Notes under the pieces: model-generated
Database searches by the model: none
Told to the model about the DNA's origin: nothing
The model's input: only the letters and a program-made list of their open reading frames with translations
Assembly: GCF_000238295.3 (NCBI RefSeq)
Contig: NZ_AHCD03000027.1
Coordinates: forward strand, 248,001-312,000
DNA length: 64,000 bases
Direction: 5' to 3'
From: Pseudoalteromonas rubra
GTDB taxonomy: Bacteria; Pseudomonadota; Gammaproteobacteria; Enterobacterales; Alteromonadaceae
Part shown: piece by piece, positions 9,361 to 17,089 of the stretch
How positions within the stretch are numbered: position 1 is the stretch's first letter
Layout: each line of letters starts with the position of its first letter
Made by a program: the position numbers and the translations under genes

Positions 9361-9769
9361 GGGCTGCGCTACACTCGCATAACTGATTAGTTAGTTAATC
9401 CTAACATACTGAAAGGGCGTCTAAAATAGACTTTTAGTAAACGCCGAACGCTTTTTATATACCCTGAACGGCTGTGGGGGGAGGTCGGTATTTGTTTTTA
9501 ATTAATAGCGTCCGGAGCGTGGTAATTTAGCAGCCTAATCGGTGATGTAGCGGTTACTTATTAGTTTGCTTAGTCACCGCCACCACCAGTGGCGTTCTCA
9601 TTACTCACTTTAATACTCACGCTGGTTTTACTTTTAGATGAACTGATTGATGAATAAAAAACATGGTGTTTTCAGGAATAAAGCGCTTCGAGCAGATACA
9701 TGGTGGAGCATCGGGGACACTCAAAGATGCTGTAGTAACGAGAAACGTGTGCTTGTCTCACCCAGAGCT
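9361..9769. other. Intergenic region with a possible decayed peptide gene
   Basis: No standard gene is seen. On the minus strand 9570-9671 is open for 34 codons without ATG, reading ...SSSKSKTSVSIKV and ending NATGGGGD before TAA. The Gly-rich end recalls small precursor peptides but there is no start codon or ribosome site, so this is only a note. Confidence 0.3.
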
Positions 9770-10089
9770 TCAGTGTAAATGTTTTGGTAAAGCATAGGGG
9801 TTTTTGCCGAGAGGTACCTCTAATCTGTTGCTGTTCTTTTTTGGCTCTGACCCTATCATTTCGTCGTAAGCACTTTCGTGCCTGAGCACTATTTCAGGAA
9901 TATCAAAATGCTCGAAGTGCTCTCGCATTTCCGTTAAGTTTCTGGTTAGTAAGGTTGTTTTTTCATTTTTCCAGACGATGTGCTCAGCCCCGTTTATGAT
10001 GACCATTGCCTGATATAGCGCCTGATCCAGCGAGTTTATGACCAGCTTGTCAATTTTTTTGTTGCCAAGTCTTTATAGAATATCTTCAT
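9770..10089 (-). pseudogene. DUF6482 family gene with a -1 frame break at an A7 run
   Basis: Reading from ATG at 10089 gives MKIFYKDLATKK and then runs into a stop. Moving to the -1 frame at the A7 run (10054-10060) gives IDKLVINSLDQALYQAMVIINGAEH and continues to 9770 through NLTEMREHFE and LRHESAYDEMIGSEP. The motifs LDxALYQ, LTEMRE and RxxSAYDEMIG are those I associate with the DUF6482 family (about 100 residues). The break lies exactly on A-AAA-AAA in the zero frame. It could be a real indel, a sequencing error in a homopolymer, or a slippage site. Family function unknown. Confidence 0.65.
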
Positions 10090-10341
10090 GTCTTCGTCAC
10101 CGTATATGGATGTCTGGGTTAGCGCCAGAGCAATGGATTAGTTCCGGCTACGCTCTGTGATATACGCGTAAACTTGTGCGTAGTGAACCAGAATAACTTG
10201 CTTATGCAATTTACGAACAAAAATCGATACGAGCGATAGAAAGGCTAAGATCAAGCGCTTGGTGCTTTTATTGGCTGTCAGGCATCAGTCATGCTGTTAC
10301 GGCAAATATTTTGGCATTATTTTTCAAGAGGAAAGTGTCTC

Positions 10342-11418
10342 GTGAACAAACTTCGTACGGCTTGTATTGTCATCATCTTTACTTTTTTAAGTGCGTGTTC
10401 AATTAAACACAATTCGTTACCCTCACAAAAACTCGTTGCTACGCAAGCAGGGTGGCAGCTTACCCGACCGTTGGTTAATTTGTATGACTATGAGCTCATT
10501 GATGTAAGAAGTGGCAAGCCCATTGTAGTCGATCTCAGCCTCAGTAATGACGGGCTTCTTGACTATGATGTTGTCTTTATTGGGGAAAACCATGGCCACC
10601 CCGGTAATCACCTGGCTCAGGCTGTGATTTATCAAAGTATGCTGGACAGCGGTGAGAAAGTAATTTTATCTATGGAACAATTTGAACGTGATGTGCAGCC
10701 AATTGTTGATGATTATATGGCTGGCAAGATAGGTGAGTGGTCTCTTCGTCATTTTGGTCGCGCCTGGGAAAACTATAAAAGCAGTTATCGTCCATTGCTA
10801 GAAATGGCAAAACAACGTGGTTTGCCAGTCATTGCTGCCAATGCACCAAAAGACATCGTTGTGTGTACCGGCAGAGAAGGTCTCAGTGTGCTGGATAAAG
10901 TGCCAGCCCAACGAAAAAGTCAAATCGCTGCTTCGTTTTATATGCCCGAGGAAGGTGCTTATTTTGAAAAATTCACCGGGTTAATGGGTAACAAGCTTGG
11001 CGGCAAAAGCACTGACAAGCACTCAAAGCGGGCTAAACCTAATCTGAATACTTACCATGCTCAGGTGGTACGCGATGATACGATGGCTGAGTCAATTGAT
11101 AAGGCATTGGCTGCTCATCCGGAGCATAAACTGGTTCATTTGAACGGCCACTTCCACTCGGCATCGGGCTTGGGCACCGTTGAGAGGCTGAAATTACGCA
11201 GCGATAGTAGGATAGGCGTTGTTCAACCTGTTATGGTGTCAGATGCTAACTTGCCCTCGTTTAATGACAAAGATATGGCAACCGGTGACTATCTACTGTT
11301 GATTCATCCTTTACCTGAGCAGGTAAAAACGGCAAAAAACAGGAAAGTTTGGATGAAAAGTGTATTTAAACGCTCCAGGCAAGATTGCGGCTTTGGGAAT
11401 AACCATGCCTGGAATTAG
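10342..11418 (+). CDS. ChaN-like haem-binding lipoprotein
   Basis: GTG at 10342 is chosen: AAGAGGA lies 9 bases upstream and the product then starts with a lipoprotein signal (VNKLRTACIVIIFTFLSAC). The protein is about 358 residues. The body matches the ChaN/haem-binding uptake family: VVFIGENHGHPGNH near the start of the domain, SMEQFERDVQ, and NGHFHSASG near the C terminus, which are the acidic/His clusters of the fold. ChaN proteins dimerise around haem and are thought to aid iron uptake at the outer membrane. Compared with the family it carries a Lys-rich insertion (GGKSTDKHSKRAKPN). Confidence 0.8.
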   Translation: MNKLRTACIVIIFTFLSACSIKHNSLPSQKLVATQAGWQLTRPLVNLYDYELIDVRSGKPIVVDLSLSNDGLLDYDVVFIGENHGHPGNHLAQAVIYQSMLDSGEKVILSMEQFERDVQPIVDDYMAGKIGEWSLRHFGRAWENYKSSYRPLLEMAKQRGLPVIAANAPKDIVVCTGREGLSVLDKVPAQRKSQIAASFYMPEEGAYFEKFTGLMGNKLGGKSTDKHSKRAKPNLNTYHAQVVRDDTMAESIDKALAAHPEHKLVHLNGHFHSASGLGTVERLKLRSDSRIGVVQPVMVSDANLPSFNDKDMATGDYLLLIHPLPEQVKTAKNRKVWMKSVFKRSRQDCGFGNNHAWN

Positions 11419-11751
11419 GGAGACGTAACAAAGCGGCTTATTGATTCCATAGAAGGCAATGTGAGCACTAAACTGGTTTATTGCTGCTTTCTGGCTCTCT
11501 AGGGCCAGATGGCCATTTAATATAAACGCTGCACTAAACGAAGGTGGGAAGCGCTAACAGTGACAAGTGAGCCATTGGCGCAGAGTCTCAGGTTATGTTA
11601 TTCAGAAATCACCCAATTGATATTTGGTGCATATCTCCAAGAGTCTGGCTCTGAACAAGATCCAATATCGGGGTTGAATGCCATGCTCATTTTTTTGTTT
11701 TGCGCCTTCGCAACCAGCAGTGAGCTATACATAGCATTACAACTTTCAACC
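11419..11751. other. Intergenic region, no gene seen
   Basis: About 330 bases between convergent genes. A plus-strand frame of 78 codons (11560-11796) overlaps the 3' end of the FetB-like gene and shows no family likeness or ribosome site, so it is not called. Confidence 0.5.
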
Positions 11752-12561
11752 TCAGCATTGTTTGTTTGCTTTCTGTCCCAGGCACTCAGAATTTAACCTG
11801 CCCTGCGGACTGATCACGTTGCGTACAGTGATAAACAGACACGTGGTGATAGACACACTCATCATGACCCAGACGGCTATCATAATCATCACCTGATATT
11901 TGATAGCGACCATGGGGCTGGCGCCGCCAAGGATCTGACCGGTCATCATGCCGGGTAGTGAAACCAGTCCGGTAGTAGCCATAGTAGCCAGAATGGGCGC
12001 CAGTGCTTTTTGCAAGGCGTTTTGTACAAAGGGCTGGGTGGCTGCGCGCACCGGGGCGCCCAGTGAGAGTGCGGCTTCATACTCAGACCAGCGAGTTTTA
12101 AAGGCGTCGAAGAAATGTTGCAGGCAAACGATATTGGCATTGAGGCTGTTACCCAGCAACATGCCTGCCAGCGGGATCAGGTACTGAGCATGGTAATACG
12201 GGGTTGGCTGGATAACCACAGCAGTGATGAAGCCCAGCAAAGGTAACAGTCCTGCACACAAACCTGTAAAGACGGCCAGAAATAAGGGTCGCCTGGGGAG
12301 GCGGGCTTTACTGATAATTGCGCTGCAACCGATCAGCAGCATCACTAATAACCAGGCCAGGTTTACCCACAAGTTGTTGAGGGTAAACAGGTACTCCAGA
12401 TACAGACCGACCAGTAATAACTGCACGACCATGCGGATGAGTCCGATAACGGCTTCTTTGCCAATCTTGAGTTGGTACAGCGCGTTAATGGTAAAGGGCA
12501 GCAACAAGGTCAGGCTGAATAAGCCCAGCTGCCACCACTGGATGTCGATTACCTGTTGCAT
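11752..12561 (-). CDS. fetB: FetB-type ABC transporter permease (UPF0014)
   Basis: The 269-residue membrane protein has about seven hydrophobic spans. It shows family signatures: IRMVVQLLLVGLYLEYLF, LIPLAGMLLGNSLNAN, YEAALSLGAP and TGLVSLPGMMTGQILGGASP. In E. coli FetB pairs with the ATPase FetA to export iron under stress. No fetA-like ATPase gene is adjacent: the upstream neighbour on this strand is nitronate monooxygenase, so the ATPase must be elsewhere or be borrowed. The symbol follows family similarity. Confidence 0.82.
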   Translation of the reverse strand: MQQVIDIQWWQLGLFSLTLLLPFTINALYQLKIGKEAVIGLIRMVVQLLLVGLYLEYLFTLNNLWVNLAWLLVMLLIGCSAIISKARLPRRPLFLAVFTGLCAGLLPLLGFITAVVIQPTPYYHAQYLIPLAGMLLGNSLNANIVCLQHFFDAFKTRWSEYEAALSLGAPVRAATQPFVQNALQKALAPILATMATTGLVSLPGMMTGQILGGASPMVAIKYQVMIMIAVWVMMSVSITTCLFITVRNVISPQGRLNSECLGQKANKQC

Positions 12562-12687
12562 CTGGGTGTCTGGATAAGGTTAAGTGTTTTAATTACAGTC
12601 AATTATTACACAGACAACCCTTTAAGCGCACCCCATCGCTTGGCTAACATGCATCGCTGTTTAGCGTGAGCGAGTTTGAACTTAAGG

Positions 12688-13725
12688 TCATTGCATCAGG
12701 AGTTTGTTGATCCGGGCATGCTCGGCTTCTGCTTCAACCATAATGCGTTCCATCAGTACTTCAACGGGTTCGATATCGCGGATCATCCCCTGAGACTGGC
12801 CAATAAACTGTACGCCGTTTTCCAGGTCGCCTGCTACAGTGGCGGCCTCCAGTTTTTCTGTGGCGGCACCAAACAGAGTCAGCATGCGGATTTTGTCGAA
12901 CTGGGCCAGTAATCCCAGTAGCAATTTCCACAGTGGCATATCGACCATTTTTGACGCTTTGAAGGATTTAAAGACCGCTATTATGGGGCTCATTGGACGG
13001 CGGGTGGCTTTTTCTGCCATCGGGGTTTTCATGACCCGGGCATACAGGCCATCGAAGTTTTTAGAGTAAATGGTGTCCGCCACCTTTTTGTCGACCACCG
13101 TTTGTTTGACATTCTGATGGACCGGGCTTTGCGTGCTGGTAGCCAGGCGAGAGCCCATGGCTACGGCATCAGCGCCCAATGCCAATGCAGCCAGTAAGCC
13201 TTTGCCATCGGCAAACCCGCCAGCAGCTATCACCGGAATATCGACTAGTTCAACAATGTTTGGCACTAAGCACAGCGACGTGACTTCACCGCCATGGGCA
13301 GCGGCTTCATGACCGGTGACCAGCAGGGCATCGGCACCACTTTTTTGTGCAGCCAGTGCGTGCTTTTCGGTGACCACAGTGGCAATGGTTTTACCGCCGT
13401 AGCGTTTTACGCCTTCTACTATCCAGTCACCTTTGCCCAGTGAAAAATTAATAACCGGCACCTGCTCAGCCAAAGCGACTTTGGCATTTTCTTTTGCGCC
13501 GGGCATCAGCAAGGTGATCCCAACGCCAAAGGGTTTGTCGGTCAGGGTGCGAATTTTGTTGATGGCCTGGCGTGTTTGTTCTTGTGTCAATGGTCCGGTG
13601 GCCAAAATCCCCAGTCCACCGGCGTTGCACACAGCCGCCATAAGTTCAGGAACCGAGATCCAGCTCATGCCGGGTAAAACAATGGGTTTTTCTATGCCGA
13701 GCAAGTCGGTAATACGTGTTTTCAT
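12688..13725 (-). CDS. Nitronate monooxygenase family FMN protein
   Basis: The 345-residue product starts at MKTRITDLLGIEKPIVLPGM, the usual start of the family; a longer reading adds 25 hydrophobic residues of no family likeness. TIM-barrel flavoprotein features are visible: GGLGILATG, VTGHEAAAHGGE (containing the catalytic-region His), VIAAGGFADG and GADAVAMGSRL (phosphate binding). It oxidises alkyl nitronates or related toxic nitro compounds using FMN and O2. It lies 82 bases downstream of the alpha/beta hydrolase gene on the same strand, possibly one transcript. Confidence 0.85.
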   Translation of the reverse strand: MKTRITDLLGIEKPIVLPGMSWISVPELMAAVCNAGGLGILATGPLTQEQTRQAINKIRTLTDKPFGVGITLLMPGAKENAKVALAEQVPVINFSLGKGDWIVEGVKRYGGKTIATVVTEKHALAAQKSGADALLVTGHEAAAHGGEVTSLCLVPNIVELVDIPVIAAGGFADGKGLLAALALGADAVAMGSRLATSTQSPVHQNVKQTVVDKKVADTIYSKNFDGLYARVMKTPMAEKATRRPMSPIIAVFKSFKASKMVDMPLWKLLLGLLAQFDKIRMLTLFGAATEKLEAATVAGDLENGVQFIGQSQGMIRDIEPVEVLMERIMVEAEAEHARINKLLMQ

Positions 13726-13807
13726 GTTGATGATCTGAACTGGTCTGATGTGTTGTAAGCATACCGGGAAAGTGACATATAAGAAAAGCGAATATTTCAT
13801 GCCGGGC

Positions 13808-14794
13808 TTAATTCGTCGGGTCGGGCTTGTTCGTTTGTGTTGATAGTCGCTCTACTTGCTCAGTCGTTGCCTTTTTCTTACGTTTCTTTTTTAGTCGTTT
13901 GAGTTCGGCTTTTTTCACGTGCTTGGCAATCCACTTTGCCATTTTACCCATCAGCACAGGCGGAAAGTCATGGCCCAGACCTTCAACGATTTTGAGCCTT
14001 GCCTTGCGAATTTCGGCGGCGGTTTGTTGACCTGCTGTCAGCGGAAAAATGGGGTCATGAGTGCCGTGGATCACCAAAGTGGGCGCTTTAATCCGGGTGA
14101 GCAAATGGCGCCTGTCACCGCTGGCCGTGATGGCAGCAAGCTGGCGTTTAAACCCGGCCGGGTTATGGGCTCGGCTGATGTGCATAGTCGCCTGTTCACG
14201 CAGAGTTTGTTCGTCTCGCGGGTAGGCCGGACTCCCAATTAGTTGGTTAAGTCTGACATTGTAAGAGATCGCGGCCTGAGGATTGTTATTGCGCGGTGTC
14301 AGCCGAGCCAGTTTTAACAATATCCCCAGGCTTTTCCCAGAGATTAACTGGTTGTTAGCGCTAGACATAATCGAAGTCAGGCTGAGTACTTTTTTGCGCT
14401 GTTTGGCCGCCAGGATCTGCGCAATCATACCGCCCATAGATGCGCCGACCAGGTGCGCTTTCTTAATTTTTAATGCCTTCATCAGCGCCAGCACATCATC
14501 GGCCATATCCTCCAGTGAGTAGGGTGCCTGTTTGCCAAAGGGCACCTTACGACGTAACCAGGTTTTAAACAGATTAGGGGTGCCTTGTTCGTCCAGATGA
14601 CTCGATAATCCGGTATCACGATTATCGAAGCGGATCACTCTGAACCCTCTGTCGACCAGACCAAAATACAGCTCATCGGGCCAGACGGTCATTTGTGCAC
14701 CCAGCCCCATGATCAGGATAATGGCTGGTGCATGTCGGTTACCACAGTCCTGGTAACTCAGGGTGAGGCCGTTTGAGGTTTTAATGCTACGCAT
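13808..14794 (-). CDS. Alpha/beta hydrolase
   Basis: The 328-residue protein has a typical hydrolase fold: oxyanion region IMGLGAQM, nucleophile elbow GASMGG (Ser119), acid D247 in HGTHDPIFPL and His275 in GLGHDFPP. RFDNRDTGLSSH matches the group containing aclacinomycin methylesterase-like esterases. The C-terminal 50 residues are Lys-rich (LKRLKKKRKKKATT) and look disordered. Likely a cytoplasmic esterase; substrate unknown. It precedes nitronate monooxygenase. Confidence 0.82.
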   Translation of the reverse strand: MRSIKTSNGLTLSYQDCGNRHAPAIILIMGLGAQMTVWPDELYFGLVDRGFRVIRFDNRDTGLSSHLDEQGTPNLFKTWLRRKVPFGKQAPYSLEDMADDVLALMKALKIKKAHLVGASMGGMIAQILAAKQRKKVLSLTSIMSSANNQLISGKSLGILLKLARLTPRNNNPQAAISYNVRLNQLIGSPAYPRDEQTLREQATMHISRAHNPAGFKRQLAAITASGDRRHLLTRIKAPTLVIHGTHDPIFPLTAGQQTAAEIRKARLKIVEGLGHDFPPVLMGKMAKWIAKHVKKAELKRLKKKRKKKATTEQVERLSTQTNKPDPTN

Positions 14795-14994
14795 AGGGTT
14801 TAACAGAGTTAGTCAACTTTGAAGAAAAAAGTATAGCTCATAGAGAGTTACAATCTTGATTTGCAGCGCAAAGGAAGCAATAATTTTTTACGTTTAGGCA
14901 TTAAAATAAGCTTGCATAGCGGCCTAAATACATCAATAATCAGCGCGGCCACAACTGGCTAATATTTCATCTTATATTCAGGAGCACACAAAGT

Positions 14995-15177
14995 ATGGCA
15001 AGCAAACGCAGCCAGTCCCACGACCATCAGCGTGGCGACATTAAAGACAATGCTTTGAAAGCATTGGTGACCAGTCCATTGTTCAAAAGCAAAGTTGAGA
15101 AAAGTAAAAAAGGCAAAGGCAGCTATCGTCGAAAAGACAAGCATCAAGGCCGAGAGCCTTATCTTATGGCAGCGTAG
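14995..15177 (+). CDS. arfA: Alternative ribosome-rescue factor A
   Basis: The 60-residue protein contains RGDIKDNALKALVTSPLF followed by VEKSKKGKGSYRRK.KHQG, which is the ArfA core and basic tail. ArfA binds stalled non-stop ribosomes and recruits RF2, backing up tmRNA. As in E. coli, the end of the frame lies in a strong hairpin (15151-15201), so mRNA cleavage there would give a non-stop message whose shortened product is freed only when tmRNA is lacking. The extreme C terminus (REPYLMAA) is read only from uncleaved mRNA. An upstream AGGAG precedes the ATG at about 12 bases. Confidence 0.9.
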   Translation: MASKRSQSHDHQRGDIKDNALKALVTSPLFKSKVEKSKKGKGSYRRKDKHQGREPYLMAA

Positions 15178-15201
15178 GCGAGCAATAAGATAAGGCTTTC
15201 G
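15151..15201 (+). promoter_or_regulatory. arfA 3' hairpin, probable RNase III site
   Basis: A 17-bp stem (15151-15167 with 15185-15201, one G-U pair) with a 17-base loop overlaps the last codons and the stop of arfA. In E. coli the matching hairpin is cut by RNase III or acts as a terminator, making arfA mRNA non-stop. The same mechanism is inferred here from position and strength. Confidence 0.8.
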
Positions 15202-15257
15202 ACAAACGAGTGTTATGTTACTAAGCTTGTGGCTGATTAAATAAAAGGAGCAATCAG

Positions 15258-15632
15258 ATGGGACTATTAAGTGGATTATTGGGCAATGCCAGTGAAGTCG
15301 ACAGCGATGAGCTGGACAAGCTATTAAACGATACCCTGATTGACGGGGAAAGCGTTGAGCAAGCTTATAAAGTCATTCGGGATATGTTTGTGTTTACTAA
15401 CAGACGACTTATTCTGGTAGATAAGCAAGGCGTTACCGGCTCTAAAGTGGAAATGCTCAGCATTCCCTACGGCAAAATCACTAAGTTCAGTAAGGAGTCG
15501 GCTGGTCATTTTGATTTGGATGCTGAACTGAAAATCTGGATAGGCTCTGAGCCTGAGCCACTGACCAAAGAATTTAAAGCTGGTGACAACATTAATCAGG
15601 TCTATAAAATTATTTCTCAGTATTGTTTGTGA
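15258..15632 (+). CDS. Bacterial PH-domain protein
   Basis: The 124-residue protein is a single bPH_1-type domain: MGLLSGLLGNASEVD then DMFVFTNRRLILVDKQG and the terminal helix IYKIISQYCL. AAAGGAG lies 8 bases before the ATG. The 'FTNRRLILVDKQG' strand pattern is diagnostic of the family. Cytoplasmic; function unknown. Its last 23 bases overlap the 3' end of the convergent ArsR-type gene. Confidence 0.82.
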   Translation: MGLLSGLLGNASEVDSDELDKLLNDTLIDGESVEQAYKVIRDMFVFTNRRLILVDKQGVTGSKVEMLSIPYGKITKFSKESAGHFDLDAELKIWIGSEPEPLTKEFKAGDNINQVYKIISQYCL

Positions 15633-16311
15633 GTTTTAAACCATAGGTTTTAGCAAAGCGTCTCTGGTGCGCTTCACAACTGAAAACGAGTGCCCGAGAA
15701 TCAGGCACTCTTTGTAGCCAGCCTCGTTCAAGTGCATCATTTAGGACCCAGTTTCCCAGGCTACCAGCCAGATGATTGCGCCTTTCACTCCAATCCAAAC
15801 ATGATTTACAGATCGAGCGCCGTTTCTCTCTAAAGGTGCTAAAACAGACGCCCAGCTGCTCAAAAAATGCAACGCCTGAGGGAGTCAACAATGTCTGTGC
15901 CTGTTTATCTTCTAGGTAGTTTGCCTCGACCAGTGCATCATAGAGCTGAACGCCCAGTTCACCCGCAATATGGTCATAACACACGCGAGCTTGTCGAAGA
16001 TAAGGATCGTCTGGCCCGGTGTTGGTTTTCAGTACTGTACTGCTACTGAGTGTGAGTAGCTGTTCAATCAATTCTGCAACAGCCTGACCTTTAAGTTGAA
16101 AGTACTTGTGTCTACCTTGTTTTCTGACCGTAATGAGTGATCTGTCCAGCAGTTTTGACAGGTGGCTGCTTGCCGTCTGCGCAGTGATGTCTGCTTCAAG
16201 TGCCAACTCTGTTGCTGTCAGGGCTTTACCCGACATTAAGGCAAGGAGCATACGTGCCCTGGTCGGTTCACCAATCAAGCTGGCAATTACTGTGATGTCG
16301 GGATCGTGCAT
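15610..16311 (-). CDS. ArsR-family transcriptional regulator
   Basis: The start at MHDPDITVIASLIGEP is chosen because family members begin this way; an ATG 27 bases earlier is possible. A winged helix spans about residues 5-85 (PTRARMLLALM, ALEADITAQTASSHLSKLLD, RSLITVRKQGRHKYFQL). The C-terminal part has a C-K-S-C (KRRSICKSCLDW) and two more Cys, possibly a metal or redox sensor. It is divergent from the NIPSNAP/ABM pair with 80 bases between, so it most likely controls them and itself. Direct repeats in the gap are candidate operators. Confidence 0.82.
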   Translation of the reverse strand: MHDPDITVIASLIGEPTRARMLLALMSGKALTATELALEADITAQTASSHLSKLLDRSLITVRKQGRHKYFQLKGQAVAELIEQLLTLSSSTVLKTNTGPDDPYLRQARVCYDHIAGELGVQLYDALVEANYLEDKQAQTLLTPSGVAFFEQLGVCFSTFREKRRSICKSCLDWSERRNHLAGSLGNWVLNDALERGWLQRVPDSRALVFSCEAHQRRFAKTYGLKLTNNTEK

Positions 16312-16319
16312 TAGATAGT

Positions 16320-16367
16320 TCGATATAGGCCGAAGCATAGAGATTGAGTGGTCGATATAGTGCCGAA
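16320..16367. promoter_or_regulatory. Candidate operator: two direct repeats
   Basis: TCGATATAG at 16320 and again at 16352, each followed by (T)GCCGAA-like bases, are spaced 32 bases (about three helical turns) apart. They lie in the gap between the ArsR-type regulator and the NIPSNAP gene. Confidence 0.5.
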
Positions 16368-16391
16368 AAACGCAAGAGGAGACAACGCATT

Positions 16392-16724
16392 ATGATCACG
16401 TGTTTTATTGAGTATCGGATTGACCCGGGTAAGCTGGACTTGTTTGAGCAATATGCCCGAAATTGGGGTGAGATCATCCCGAGATGTGGTGGTGAACTGA
16501 TTGGCTATTTTGCGCCCCATGAGGGCACTAATTTTGTCGCGTATGGCCTGATCAGCTTTATCAGCCTGGCAGAATATGAGGCGTATCGCGTGCGCCTGAA
16601 AGCAGATCAACAAGGGCGGGCTAACTTTAGTTTTGCCTTAGAAGCGGGTTTTATTTTGCAGGAAAAGCGCAGCTTCTTATCCTGTATTGAACAAACTTAT
16701 CTGCAGGGAGTGAAGGCATTGTGA
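16392..16724 (+). CDS. NIPSNAP family protein
   Basis: The 110-residue protein starts at ATG 16392 behind GAGGAG; the longer frame has no ribosome site. It is a dimeric ferredoxin-like (Dabb) fold with NIPSNAP motifs: MITCFIEYRIDPGKLDLFEQYARNW..IIPRCGGELIGYF and FISLAEYEAYR. The role of bacterial NIPSNAP proteins is unclear. It overlaps the next gene by 4 bases (GTGA), so translation is coupled. Confidence 0.82.
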   Translation: MITCFIEYRIDPGKLDLFEQYARNWGEIIPRCGGELIGYFAPHEGTNFVAYGLISFISLAEYEAYRVRLKADQQGRANFSFALEAGFILQEKRSFLSCIEQTYLQGVKAL

Positions 16725-17041
16725 TAGCCGTTATCTTTGAGGTAACGCCTCACCGGACTATGCGACAGGCCTATCTGGATATCGCGGCAGATCTTAAGCC
16801 CATACTGCAAAACATCGACGGGTTTATATCAATTGAGCGGTATCAAAGCCTGAATGACCCTGAACGGTTGCTCTCACTGTCATTCTGGCGGGATGAAGCT
16901 GCTGTGCAGCAGTGGCGAATGCAGGAGGAGCACAGGGCGGCGCAGCAACAGGGTAGACAGCGCATGTTTCAGCACTATCGTATTCGTGTCGCCGGAGTAA
17001 TGCGCGATTATGGCAGTCAGGACCGGGAGCAAGCGCCTTAG
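16721..17041 (+). CDS. Antibiotic-biosynthesis-monooxygenase (ABM) domain protein
   Basis: The 106-residue protein starts with GTG overlapping the NIPSNAP stop. The ABM fold is visible in MIAVIFEVTPH, ADLKPILQNIDGFISIERYQSL and LLSLSFWRDEAAVQQWR. Many such proteins are cofactor-free monooxygenases or haem-degrading-like small enzymes; the substrate is unknown. Paired with NIPSNAP under a probable ArsR control. Its last codons lie in a 29-bp tandem repeat. Confidence 0.82.
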   Translation: MIAVIFEVTPHRTMRQAYLDIAADLKPILQNIDGFISIERYQSLNDPERLLSLSFWRDEAAVQQWRMQEEHRAAQQQGRQRMFQHYRIRVAGVMRDYGSQDREQAP

Positions 17042-17089
17042 TTAACCTCTGTCGGGAGCAAGCGCCTTAGTTAACCTCTGTCGGGAGCA
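17024..17089. repeat. 29-bp tandem duplication across two convergent gene ends
   Basis: The unit CGGGAGCAAGCGCC..TTAGTTAACCTCTGT occurs at 17024-17052 and 17053-17081, with 8 further bases to 17089. The first copy holds the ABM stop and the second holds the sensor-kinase stop. Confidence 0.9.

Noticed and set aside
11560..11796. 78-codon plus-strand frame
   Set aside because: No ribosome site or family likeness, and it overlaps the end of the FetB-like gene.
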